NCBI RefSeq assembly: GCF_014202575.1
Contig: NZ_JACHHB010000006.1
Coordinates: 169,279 to 233,278, forward strand
Direction of reading: 5' to 3'
From: Texcoconibacillus texcoconensis
GTDB taxonomy: Bacteria > Bacillota > Bacilli > Bacillales > Salisediminibacteriaceae
DNA length: 64,000 nt
The position numbers and the translations under genes are program-made. Positions 27,813 through 36,230 of the stretch are shown here, in pieces; within the stretch, counting starts at the first letter, position 1, and every line of letters starts with the position of its first letter. The notes under the pieces were generated by a model. That model ran no database searches. It was not told the origin of the DNA and was given only the letters and a program-made list of their open reading frames with translations.

Positions 27813-28910
27813 ATGCGCATAAAATCAATTGATGCAGTGTCCGATGGTGATGTCTTAGGTCGTGCTATCATAAATGATGAGGGACAAGCTTTACTTCAAG
27901 CGGGGGTCACCTTAACGAAAAACATGGCTACTCGTATCAAAGCAAGAGGGGTATCTTACATTTACATAGAAGATGACCTAACAGATGATATTGTACCAGA
28001 GCAACCGATACGTGAGAAAACACGGACGAAAGCGGTAAAAACGATTAAGGATTGCTTTACATTTATTGAAAAGGAAACCGTGTTGAAAAAATCGATTAAC
28101 GTGGACGAAATGGCAGATGCGTTTACGGATGTCATCACACAAATTCTGAACGATATTCAAAGCAATCAACATGCAATCTCAATATTGTCTGATGTGTATT
28201 GCTATGATTCTTATGTGTTCCATCATTCACTTAATGTGACAGTTTATTCAGTAGCTTTAGCCAAACGTCTTGGTTATAATGGACGACAGTTGGAAGAGAT
28301 AGGTTTGGGTGCGATTTTACATGATGTCGGAAAAATGGCGGTCCCTTCAGAGATTCTGCAAAAACCAGGGAAATTAAGTGATGAAGAATTCGACGCAATT
28401 AAATATCATGCTGAGGCAGGTTTTGAATTTTTAAGGAAAAGTCATCGTTTTTCATTACTTACAGCTCATTGCGCATATCAACATCATGAGCGCTTGAATG
28501 GGACGGGTTATCCGCGTCGTCTGAAAGGCAATGATATTCATCCTTACGCGCAAATTATTGGCGTAGCTGATGTATTTGATGCTGTTACGTCCCACCGAGT
28601 TTACCGAAAAGCTATGCTTCCAAATGAAGGTTTAGAATTGCTATATTCTAGTGTTGATACTCAGTTTTCCAAAGAGTTGGTTCAAACATTTGCTAAGACG
28701 ATTGCTGTATATCCAAATGGACTAGAAGTGACGTTAAGTAATGGATTAGAAGGAGTCGTCGCTCAACAAAATGAACATTATACGACTCGTCCAATTGTAC
28801 GGGTGTTGAAAAAAGATGGCGAAACATTAGCACCGTATGACTTAGATTTGTTAGAGGAATTGGATGTGACAATTGTTCATTGTCAAGAAACGTTAGCTGA
28901 TGAAATGTAA
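27813..28910 (+). CDS. HD-GYP domain protein, probable c-di-GMP phosphodiesterase
   Basis: A 365-residue protein. The N-terminal ~110 residues look like the unnamed domain often preceding HD-GYP. The HD-GYP domain (about 130-310) has HHSLNVTVYSVALA, ILHDVGKMAVP (HD pair), YQHHERLNGTGYP with the GYP motif, and GVADVFDAVTSHRVYR. These metal ligands are intact, so it is probably an active c-di-GMP phosphodiesterase. No receiver or membrane segment is seen. It interrupts the yunC-yunB neighbourhood known from B. subtilis, together with thyA-dfrA. AAGGAG precedes the ATG. Confidence 0.85.
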   Translation: MRIKSIDAVSDGDVLGRAIINDEGQALLQAGVTLTKNMATRIKARGVSYIYIEDDLTDDIVPEQPIREKTRTKAVKTIKDCFTFIEKETVLKKSINVDEMADAFTDVITQILNDIQSNQHAISILSDVYCYDSYVFHHSLNVTVYSVALAKRLGYNGRQLEEIGLGAILHDVGKMAVPSEILQKPGKLSDEEFDAIKYHAEAGFEFLRKSHRFSLLTAHCAYQHHERLNGTGYPRRLKGNDIHPYAQIIGVADVFDAVTSHRVYRKAMLPNEGLELLYSSVDTQFSKELVQTFAKTIAVYPNGLEVTLSNGLEGVVAQQNEHYTTRPIVRVLKKDGETLAPYDLDLLEELDVTIVHCQETLADEM

Positions 28911-28945
28911 GACTTCACGAGTGAAGAGAATAGGAGAGATAAAAG

Positions 28946-29740
28946 GTGAAACAATATTTAGATTTATGTCGTCATGTTCTAGAAAACGGTACACCGAAGG
29001 AAGACCGAACAGGGACAGGAACCATTAGTGCTTTTGGTTATCAAATGCGCATGGATTTAAATCAAGGGTTCCCTCTTTTAACGACAAAAAAATTACCTTT
29101 ACGTCCAATCATTCATGAATTGTTATGGTTTTTAAAAGGTGATACAAATATTAAATATTTACAAGATAACAATGTTAGGATTTGGAACGAATGGGCAGAT
29201 GAAAGTGGAGATTTAGGCCCAGTATACGGGAAGCAATGGCGCTCTTGGTTCAATCCTAATGGAGAAGATATTGATCAACTTGCAAAAATTATTGACGAGA
29301 TTAAACAAAATCCTGATTCACGTAGGCTTGTCGTGAGCGCTTGGAATGTCGCCGATTTAGATGACATGGCGTTAGCGCCATGCCATTGTTTATTTCAATT
29401 TTACGTAGCGGATGGAAAACTTTCCTGTCAGTTATATCAGCGTAGTGCCGACCTCTTTCTTGGCGTTCCATTTAATATTGCTTCTTATTCGTTATTAACG
29501 ATGATGGTCGCGCAAGAGTGTGGGTTAGAGCTTGGTGAATTCGTTCATACTTTTGGTGATGTCCATATTTATAACAACCATATTGAGCAGATCAAATTGC
29601 AGTTAAGTCGCGATCCACAGTCGTTACCGCAAATGAAGCTTAATCCTGAACGGACTTCTGTTTTTGATTTTGAGTTTGATGACTTTACATTAGAAGGATA
29701 TGATCCTCATCCTCATATTAAAGGAGTCGTCTCTGTATGA
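28946..29740 (+). CDS. thyA: thymidylate synthase
   Basis: A 264-residue ThyA-type enzyme making dTMP from dUMP with methylene-tetrahydrofolate. The catalytic Cys146 is in [12 protein letters not shown]. It also has [24 protein letters not shown] and [14 protein letters not shown]. The start is a GTG with AGGAGAG 7-8 nt upstream. It overlaps dfrA by 4 nt (ATGA); that pairing is functional because ThyA produces the dihydrofolate that DfrA reduces. Confidence 0.96.
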   Translation: MKQYLDLCRHVLENGTPKEDRTGTGTISAFGYQMRMDLNQGFPLLTTKKLPLRPIIHELLWFLKGDTNIKYLQDNNVRIWNEWADESGDLGPVYGKQWRSWFNPNGEDIDQLAKIIDEIKQNPDSRRLVVSAWNVADLDDMALAPCHCLFQFYVADGKLSCQLYQRSADLFLGVPFNIASYSLLTMMVAQECGLELGEFVHTFGDVHIYNNHIEQIKLQLSRDPQSLPQMKLNPERTSVFDFEFDDFTLEGYDPHPHIKGVVSV

Positions 29741-30219
29741 TTTCTTTTGTTGTTGCAATGGATGAAAATCGTTTAATTGGAGCTGCAGGCGATTTGCCTT
29801 GGCGCCTTCCAAACGACTTGGCGCACTTTAAAAAGACGACGATGGGGGCTCCGATTGTTATGGGCCGAAAAACGTACGAATCAATCGGCCGTCCACTACC
29901 AGGAAGACGTAATATTGTCATCACCCGTAATCCTACATTTCAGGCTGAGGGAATTGAGGTTCTCACGGATTTTGATCATGTAGATGAGTGGCAACAATCG
30001 GAAGAAGAATTTTTTGTCATAGGTGGGGCAGAAATATTTCAACAATTCCTCCCCTATGTGGAGCGAATGTATATCACTGTGATTCATGAAACATTTAAAG
30101 GTGATACTTATTTTCCTGATGTATTGGATGATTGGGTCGTCGTTGATGAACAAAAAGGGATTATAGACGAGAAAAATGTTCATGAGCACACGTTTTTAAC
30201 GTACGAACGAAAAAAATAA
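29737..30219 (+). CDS. dfrA: dihydrofolate reductase
   Basis: A 160-residue DHFR reducing dihydrofolate with NADPH. The acidic active-site residue Asp27 is in [13 protein letters not shown]. It also has [16 protein letters not shown], and the NADPH-binding [14 protein letters not shown] near 95. Coupled to thyA by the ATGA overlap. Confidence 0.95.
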   Translation: MISFVVAMDENRLIGAAGDLPWRLPNDLAHFKKTTMGAPIVMGRKTYESIGRPLPGRRNIVITRNPTFQAEGIEVLTDFDHVDEWQQSEEEFFVIGGAEIFQQFLPYVERMYITVIHETFKGDTYFPDVLDDWVVVDEQKGIIDEKNVHEHTFLTYERKK

Positions 30220-30281
30220 TCCTGAGTGTGTATAAATAACGGATTTATCTCAGAGGTGTAAACGATCAAATGACAAAGGGG

Positions 30282-30317
30282 CGCATGGGGTTTCAGACAA
30301 GAAATCTCATGCGTTTT
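30282..30317 (+). terminator. terminator of thyA-dfrA
   Basis: CGCATGGGGTTTC and GAAATCTCATGCG pair (with G-U) around AGACAA and are followed by TTTTTAG. It ends just before the repeat array. Confidence 0.75.
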
Positions 30318-30319
30318 TA

Positions 30320-31210
30320 GTTTGAGAAGAAAAAGAAGTATAAGTGTCCGAACCTTGGGCATGTTCGGACAGTTTGAGGAGAAAAAGCAGTATAAGAGTC
30401 CGAACCTTGGGCATGTTCGGACAGTAAGAGTAGCAAAAGCAGTAAACCTGTCCGAACCTAAGGAATCTTCGGACAGTAAGAGTAGCAAAAGCAGTAAACC
30501 TGTCCGAACCTCGTGCATGTTCGGACAGTAAGAGTAGCAAAAACTGTAAACCTGTCCGAACCCAAGGGATCTTCGGACAGTAAGAGTAGCAAAAGCAGTA
30601 AACCTGTCCGAACCTAAGGAATCTTCGGACAGCAAGAGTAGCAAAAGCAGTAAACCTGTCCGAACCCAAGGGATCTTCGGACAGTAAGAGTAGCAAAAGC
30701 AGTAAACCTGTCCGAACCCAAGGAATCTTCGGACAGTAAGAGTAGCAAAAGTAGTAAACCTGTCCGAACCCCGTGCATGTTCGGACAGTTTGAGGAGAAA
30801 AAGCAGTATAAGTGTCCGAACCCCGTGCATGTTCGGACAGTAAGAGTAGCAAAAACTGTAAACCTGTCCGAACCTAAGGGATCTTCGGACAGTAAGAGTA
30901 GCAAAAGCAGTAAACCTGTCCGAACCTAAGGGATCTTCGGACAGTAAGAGTAGCAAAAACTGTAAACCTGTCCGAACCCAAGGAATCTTCGGACAGTAAG
31001 AGTAGCAAAAACTGTAAACCTGTCCGAACCCAAGGGATCTTCGGACAGTAAGAGTAGCAAAAGCAGTAAACCTGTCCGAACCTAAGGGATCTTCGGACAG
31101 TAAGAGTAGCAAAAGCAGTAAACCTGTCCGAACCCCGTGAATCTTCGGACAGTAAGAGTAGCAAAAGCAGTAAACCTGTCCGAACCTCGTGCATGTTCAG
31201 ACAGTTTGAG
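30320..31210. repeat. tandem array of 17 hairpin units, 52 bp period
   Basis: Seventeen copies at an exact 52-bp spacing (first core at 30345, last at 31177). Each unit has a palindromic core TGTCCGAA-(about 11)-TTCGGACA plus a 24-nt spacer. Loops come in two classes: AAGG(G/A)ATC type and (T/C)GTGCAT or TGGGCAT type; unit 16 is a hybrid. Spacers are of type A (TTTGAGGAGAAAAAGCAG...) at both edges and after unit 9, otherwise type B (TAAGAGTAGCAAAAGCAG...). Core-arm changes occur only in unit 2 and unit 17, near the array ends. It is not a CRISPR: spacers are near-identical and no cas genes are present. The minus strand is open in long frames only because the unit lacks stops. Confidence 0.95.
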
Positions 31211-31363
31211 GAGTTCTTTTATTTTGATGTTTTCTAAAGGAACAAAATCTCGATTTGACTTAATCACGGGTTTTTTAAACCCAAAAGCCAAGATTTATTG
31301 AAAAGATATGAAACCCCTGTCCTTTCTCCGCATAGACATGGTACACAAAGGGGTGATTCAACG

Positions 31364-32266
31364 ATGAAACGCATGAAAGGTATTGGTCCCCGTAAGCGAA
31401 AAGGTCCATTACCTTTTCGGTACGTCTTTTTAATATCTTTTATTATTTTTTGTATATTAACCGTTCAAGGGTTATTCATTGTAGAAAAAGGCATTCGTCC
31501 GACATTGATTGAAATTGCTAGAACTGAAACGCAGCGTATTGGTACGTTAGCTATTAACGATGCCATCTCGAAAAAAATTTTAGAGAATACCGATATGGAG
31601 CATCTTATTGAATATCAAACCGATAACAGTGGGGAAATTGTTTCGGTTGAATTTAATTCCCATATATACAACCGAGTGTTACAAGAGTCTACCCAACGTG
31701 TTCAGTCTTATTTAAATGACATTGAGCATGGACGGGTTCGAAATATCGACGTTCCCGAAGGAGTCGATATTGAAATGGAAGGGGCAACCTTTGCAGAAGA
31801 CGGTATCATACATATGATTCCATTAGGTCAAGCAACGAACAATGCGCTATTAGCACACCTTGGTCCGAGAGTACCAGTGAGGTTATCAGTCATAGGGGAT
31901 GTTCAAACAAATTTGAATGAGAACATTCAGCATGTGGGAATTAATAACACGTATATTAGTATATCGATTGATTTTGAAGTAGATGCGAGGGTGATTATCC
32001 CGTTTGCTACCGATACAGCCATAATTGAAACAACGGTCCCAGTAGGAATGGTGCTTGTACCAGGAGAGGTTCCCGAATTTTTCGGAGGTACAGATGGTAT
32101 CTCTCCTGCAATTATGCCTAGTGAAGATGATGAGGATGAGGAGGAGATGGGTGTTCAGCCAGAGGAGGAAACAACGGGACAGCTTAATGAGCAAGTCGAC
32201 CCCGAAACATTTACAGAAGAGTATGATATTGATGTGTTTGAAGCAGAAGAAGTAAATCCATTTTGA
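31364..32266 (+). CDS. yunB: sporulation protein YunB
   Basis: A 300-residue protein with one N-terminal transmembrane segment (about residues 17-37) after a basic KRKGPLPFR stretch, then an extracytoplasmic domain (LIEIARTETQRIGTLAINDAI and MIPLGQATNNALLAHLGPRVPV are YunB blocks). It is longer than B. subtilis YunB because of an acidic C-terminal tail of ~45 residues. The role in spore formation comes from the family. The ATG at 31364 has AAAGGGGTG upstream; the frame is open to 31298 without a site. Confidence 0.88.
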   Translation: MKRMKGIGPRKRKGPLPFRYVFLISFIIFCILTVQGLFIVEKGIRPTLIEIARTETQRIGTLAINDAISKKILENTDMEHLIEYQTDNSGEIVSVEFNSHIYNRVLQESTQRVQSYLNDIEHGRVRNIDVPEGVDIEMEGATFAEDGIIHMIPLGQATNNALLAHLGPRVPVRLSVIGDVQTNLNENIQHVGINNTYISISIDFEVDARVIIPFATDTAIIETTVPVGMVLVPGEVPEFFGGTDGISPAIMPSEDDEDEEEMGVQPEEETTGQLNEQVDPETFTEEYDIDVFEAEEVNPF

Positions 32267-32269
32267 TAC

Positions 32270-32298
32270 TTGTCATAAGAACGAAAGTTTGCTACAAT
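32270..32298 (+). promoter_or_regulatory. sigma-A promoter of the lysine-riboswitch unit
   Basis: TTGTCA, 17-nt spacer, TACAAT, starting right behind the yunB stop; the riboswitch begins about 25 nt past the predicted start point. Confidence 0.65.
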
Positions 32299-32329
32299 GA
32301 CTCAGGTTCGACAAAAAACGAATAAATTC

Positions 32330-32530
32330 GCAACACCTCATCGCGATGATGAGGTAGAGGTGCAATATCCATTAGTACGTAACAGGAGCCCGACAGCAAA
32401 GAATGTTGACGGAAAGGGGGTATTGCCGAAGTAGAATTGATCACGTCAAAGATCATCTGCTGGGGTTGTATTGAATAAATACAACACTGTCACTGTATCT
32501 GATGCAGTGGAGGACTACTTTGAACAAGTG
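32330..32530 (+). ncRNA. lysine riboswitch (L-box)
   Basis: Carries the conserved L-box blocks in order: GATGAGGTAGAGGTGC, TTAGTA, ACAGGAGC, GGAAAGGGGG, TTGCCGAAG, CTGGGG, CACTGTCACTG and the closing GTGGAGGACTACTTTG. A terminator stem follows at 32562. Lysine binding is expected to favour the terminator and switch off the transporter gene. Confidence 0.93.
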
Positions 32531-32561
32531 ATGAGGAACAGTTTGGCGTCTTAATAATGAT

Positions 32562-32601
32562 AGACGGCGATGGGTTCTCTTCCTGTTGCCGTCTTTTTTG
32601 T
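32562..32601 (+). terminator. lysine-riboswitch terminator
   Basis: AGACGGCGA and TTGCCGTCT (one G-U) around GGGTTCTCTTCC, followed by TTTTTTG, 59 nt before the transporter ATG. Confidence 0.85.
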
Positions 32602-32659
32602 ATTTATGAAGGACACATTGTCAACCATTAAACGAACAGAATGAGGGAGGAAGAACACG

Positions 32660-34207
32660 ATGGAATTTGGCTTTTTATCTGTCATCCCTCCAGTATTCGC
32701 GCTTGTCATGGTTTTACTAACGCGCCGCGTTCTTTTGTCACTAGGGGCAGGGATTATCGTTGGTGCATGGGTATTACACCATGAAGCCGAAAATACAATT
32801 TTAGCTGGAGGATCGGAAATTATCTCCATTGTCAGTGGGATTTTTTGGACTCAGGATGGTATAAATACATGGGAATTATACATTTTATTTTTCTTAGTCC
32901 TACTTGGAATGATTGCAGCGATTATTACATTATTAGGAGGGACGCGTGCGTTTGGTGAGTGGGCATTAGCTCGTGTGAAAACGCGTGTTGGCGCACAACT
33001 TGTGACGGCTGTTTTGGGTGTACTTATCTTTATCGATGACTATTTTAACAGTTTGACTGTCGGAAATGTGAGTCGACCATTAACAGACCGCCATCAAATC
33101 TCTCGTGCAAAACTCGCTTACGTTGTTGATTCAACAGCAGCACCGATTTGTGTTGTCACACCAATTTCAAGTTGGGGTGCATACATTATCACGATCATCG
33201 GTGGGGTACTTAGTACGCATGCAGTGGCAACGTACGAACCACTACAAGCATTTTTATTAATCGCACCGATGAACTTTTATGCTTGGCTAGCAATTTTACT
33301 TGTTATTGCGGTTGTTGTCTTTAAATTAGACATTGGACCTATGAAAATGCATGAGCGTCGTGCTCAGGAAAATAATCAACTTGTTGACCCTAGTAAAGGG
33401 GAAGTGCCAGGAGATAACCAAAATCTAGAGCCTGTTGTTCAAGGCAAAGTTGGTGACCTCGTTTGGCCTATTATTACACTCGTGATCGCTACGGTGTTTT
33501 TCATGATTGTTACAGGTGTCCAAGCTACGGAAGGACAAGCAGGTATCCTCGATGCATTTGAAAACACAGATGTCGCAGCATCGCTTTTATATGGTGGAAT
33601 CGTCAGTCTCCTTGTTGTACTAGCACTGTCAGTTCGTCGTAAAGTATCCAGTCAAGATATAGGAAAAGGATTGTGGAGTGGGATCCAATCTATGCTCCCG
33701 GCGATTTACATTTTACTGTTCGCTTGGACGATTGTAGAAATCATCGGAGCGCTAGGGACAGGCGAGTATTTAGCAGACTTAATTTCAGGTAGTATGAATA
33801 TTGGATTTATCCCTGCATTATTATTTATTGTCGCTGGTTTTGTTGCTTTATCAACAGGTACTTCTTGGGGAACATTTGGCGTGATGTTACCAATCGCTGG
33901 CGATATGGCTGCAGCAACGGACATTTCATTGATCTTACCAGCCCTAGCAGCTGTTCTAGCAGGATCCATCTTTGGTGACCACTGTTCACCAATTTCGGAT
34001 ACAACGATTCTTTCCTCAACAGGTGCAGGAAGTCATCACATTGATCACGTCATGACGCAGCTTCCTTACGCGTTGATGGTCGGTGGATTAACAACGGCTG
34101 GTTTCTTAGTTCTTGGATTTACTGGAAACTTACTATTGGCTTTCCTAGCAATTTCTGTTTTATTTGTCATGTTAATCTTTACTTTAATGAAGTTTCGAAG
34201 TGTATAG
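32660..34207 (+). CDS. NhaC-family transporter under lysine control, probable lysine importer
   Basis: A 515-residue membrane protein with about 12 hydrophobic segments. NhaC-family motifs are FIDDYFNSLTVGNVSRPLTD near residue 130, DSTAAPICVVTPISSWGAY near 155, and GTSWGTFGVMLPIAGDMA, then GSIFGDHCSPISDTTILSS near 435. Such proteins are named Na+/H+ antiporters by homology. A lysine riboswitch directly upstream points to lysine as the cargo; NhaC-type members of the L-box regulon have been proposed as lysine transporters. No other gene shares the unit. Confidence 0.85.
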   Translation: MEFGFLSVIPPVFALVMVLLTRRVLLSLGAGIIVGAWVLHHEAENTILAGGSEIISIVSGIFWTQDGINTWELYILFFLVLLGMIAAIITLLGGTRAFGEWALARVKTRVGAQLVTAVLGVLIFIDDYFNSLTVGNVSRPLTDRHQISRAKLAYVVDSTAAPICVVTPISSWGAYIITIIGGVLSTHAVATYEPLQAFLLIAPMNFYAWLAILLVIAVVVFKLDIGPMKMHERRAQENNQLVDPSKGEVPGDNQNLEPVVQGKVGDLVWPIITLVIATVFFMIVTGVQATEGQAGILDAFENTDVAASLLYGGIVSLLVVLALSVRRKVSSQDIGKGLWSGIQSMLPAIYILLFAWTIVEIIGALGTGEYLADLISGSMNIGFIPALLFIVAGFVALSTGTSWGTFGVMLPIAGDMAAATDISLILPALAAVLAGSIFGDHCSPISDTTILSSTGAGSHHIDHVMTQLPYALMVGGLTTAGFLVLGFTGNLLLAFLAISVLFVMLIFTLMKFRSV

Positions 34208-34220
34208 CTGTAAAGTCAAA

Positions 34221-34255
34221 CAAAGGGTCGTGCCATGTAGCACGACCTCTTTGTT
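34221..34255 (+). terminator. terminator after the NhaC-family gene
   Basis: CAAAGGGTCGTGC and GCACGACCTCTTTG form a long stem around CATGTA. Confidence 0.75.
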
Positions 34256-34371
34256 GTATAAAATCAATTATATTTTAAAATAACAAAATTCAGATTAAAG
34301 ATAAAAAAAACTACGAATGAAAACATATTTAATACATATTTGAAAATTTAAAGAATATTTTGAGAATAACT

Positions 34372-34400
34372 TTGACAAATGAGTCAAAGGTCATTATAAT
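34372..34400 (+). promoter_or_regulatory. consensus sigma-A promoter of the NSS transporter
   Basis: TTGACA, 17-nt spacer, TATAAT: a perfect consensus promoter. The transcript would have a leader of about 105 nt, containing a strong but unused AAGGAGGAGAGG; no riboswitch family was recognised there. Confidence 0.8.
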
Positions 34401-34511
34401 GATTCAACATAATCTTCTATTTACAAAAAGGAGGAGAGGTACACGGTTAATTATCTGAATTTTTAATAAAATCTCAAAAGTTAGACGGTTGCAGAAAGGA
34501 GAGTCGTTTTT

Positions 34512-36050
34512 ATGAATGCTCGAGAACAATGGGGGACGCGCGCTGGTTTTATTTTAGCAGCGGTAGGGTCCGCGGTAGGTCTAGGTAATATTTGGCGTTT
34601 TCCTTACGTAGCATATGAAGGTGGCGGGGGTGCTTTCTTTCTACCTTATTTATTTGCACTTTTAACAGCGGGGATTCCGCTTTTAATTATGGAATTTACA
34701 ATCGGTCATAAGTACCGTGGTTCATCTCCCCTTTCATATTCACGTATCAACAAAAAAGCCGAATGGATCGGTTGGTGGCAAGTGCTCATTTCCTTTGTGA
34801 TTTCTACTTATTACGCAGTGATTATTGCTTGGGCAATGTCTTATTCCGTATATTCATTCGGGCTTCAGTGGGGTGGTGACACGGAAGGCTTTTTCATGGA
34901 AGGATTTTTGCAGCGTGTTGATTTAGTTGCCGAAAATGGAAGTATTGGCAGTTTTGGTGGGTTTGTTCCTGCTATTTTAATTCCTCTTATTCTGGTTTGG
35001 GTCATTACTCTCGGCGTCTTGTTTAAAGGAGTAAAACGAGGTATTGAACTAGCGAACAGAATTTTTATTCCGACGTTAGTTGTCATGTTTATTTTAATTG
35101 TCATTCGTGCAGTCACACTTGATGGCGCAATAGATGGGGTCAACGCATTCTTTAAACCAGATTGGGGAGCTATTTTCGAACCAGGTGTTTGGGTGGCAGC
35201 GTATGGACAAATCTTTTTCAGTTTGTCGATTGGATTTGCAATTATGATTACGTATTCTAGCTACTTATCGAAAAAATCAGATATCAATAATAATGCGTTT
35301 ATTGCCGGTTTCAGTAACTCAAGTTTTGAATTACTTGCAGGTATTGGGGTATTTGCAGCGTTAGGTTTTATGGCGGCGCAAATGAATGTACCGATTGATG
35401 AAGTTGTTGCTAGTGGCGTTGGCTTAGCTTTTGTTGTGTTCCCTGAAATAATTAATACGTTCCCTGGATTAAATACCACTTTCGGGGTTTTGTTTTTTGG
35501 TTCGCTTGTATTAGCGGGTTTATCATCGTTAATATCAATTGTGGAGACTTATGTTGCAGCTGCACAAGAGAAATTTAATATTTCGCGCAAAAAAGCGGTT
35601 GCGTTTGGTGGGGGCTTATCAGCACTAGTGTCATTGGTTTATGCAACACAAGGTGGTCTCTTTTTCTTGGATACTGCAGACTACTTTATTAATGAATTCG
35701 GAGTAGCTTTAGCGGGGCTTGTATCTGTTGTTGCAGTTGCTTGGTTTTTGAAGTTGCTTCCGAGTTTGCAAAGCTATGCGAACGAGGTATCAGATATTAA
35801 GATTGGAGCTTGGTGGAGAGTTTGTCTTGGCATCATTACACCAGTCGTTTTAGGATGGATGTTTTTACAAAACTTGATGACCAACATCCAAGAAAACTAC
35901 GAAGGGTATCCTACTTCTTTAATCGTTCAATGGGGTTGGCTCGTTGCGGTCGGAGCTCTCGTCATTGGTTTCCTTCTCTCCTTGAAAAAGTGGAAGTCAG
36001 GAAATAGCAATGAATCGAAAGACGAAGATTCGAAAGAGGTGAGCCAATAA
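34512..36050 (+). CDS. sodium-dependent NSS-family amino-acid transporter
   Basis: A 512-residue neurotransmitter:sodium symporter with about 12 hydrophobic segments. The Na+/substrate site block GLGNIWRFPYVAYEGGGGAF lies near residue 24. Substrate is not readable from motifs, but the tiny MetS-like gene that follows is typical of methionine/alanine importers of the MetPS type. The charged tail (ESKDEDSKEVSQ) is short. AAAGGAGAG precedes the ATG. The stop codon overlaps the ATG of the next gene (TAATG). Confidence 0.88.
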   Translation: MNAREQWGTRAGFILAAVGSAVGLGNIWRFPYVAYEGGGGAFFLPYLFALLTAGIPLLIMEFTIGHKYRGSSPLSYSRINKKAEWIGWWQVLISFVISTYYAVIIAWAMSYSVYSFGLQWGGDTEGFFMEGFLQRVDLVAENGSIGSFGGFVPAILIPLILVWVITLGVLFKGVKRGIELANRIFIPTLVVMFILIVIRAVTLDGAIDGVNAFFKPDWGAIFEPGVWVAAYGQIFFSLSIGFAIMITYSSYLSKKSDINNNAFIAGFSNSSFELLAGIGVFAALGFMAAQMNVPIDEVVASGVGLAFVVFPEIINTFPGLNTTFGVLFFGSLVLAGLSSLISIVETYVAAAQEKFNISRKKAVAFGGGLSALVSLVYATQGGLFFLDTADYFINEFGVALAGLVSVVAVAWFLKLLPSLQSYANEVSDIKIGAWWRVCLGIITPVVLGWMFLQNLMTNIQENYEGYPTSLIVQWGWLVAVGALVIGFLLSLKKWKSGNSNESKDEDSKEVSQ

Positions 36051-36166
36051 TGGATGTAAGTGCGATTGTCATGATGATTATTGGAATGAGTGTCATTTGG
36101 GGTGGTTTAGCACTAAGCTTAAGACACGCAGCGAAAGTATCGAAACAAAAGAAGGCAAATCGATAA
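36050..36166 (+). CDS. MetS-like small subunit of the NSS transporter
   Basis: A 38-residue protein beginning MDVSAIVMMIIGMSVIWGG, with one transmembrane segment followed by a basic tail (LRHAAKVSKQKKANR). This is the pattern of the methionine/alanine importer small subunit family, the MetS partner of MetP. Its ATG overlaps the stop of the transporter (TAATG), and GAGGTGAG lies 7 nt upstream within the transporter's last codons. Too short for ordinary gene finding. The family assignment is from pattern memory; the coupling to the transporter is seen directly. Confidence 0.8.
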   Translation: MDVSAIVMMIIGMSVIWGGLALSLRHAAKVSKQKKANR

Positions 36167-36173
36167 TTCATTA

Positions 36174-36216
36174 AAAGAAGGTTGAGCATTTTAAAGTGAC
36201 TCAACCTTCTTTTTTG
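36174..36216. terminator. bidirectional terminator between the NSS unit and lytH
   Basis: AAGAAGGTTGAG and CTCAACCTTCTT form a 12-bp stem flanked by A and T runs, so it can stop both converging transcripts. Confidence 0.88.
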
Positions 36217-36230
36217 AACCTAATTGTTAC

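Noticed and set aside
30180..31112. 310-residue leucine-rich protein on the minus strand
   Set aside because: It is the translation of the tandem repeat, lacks a ribosome site, overlaps dfrA and competes with other equally open frames.
30320..31210. CRISPR array
   Set aside because: Spacers are almost identical, period is constant at 52 bp, the repeat is a palindrome with a conserved loop, and no cas gene is present.
34401..34511. Riboswitch or T-box in the leader of the NSS transporter
   Set aside because: No conserved T-box, SAM or lysine elements and no terminator; only an unused AAGGAGGAG is seen.
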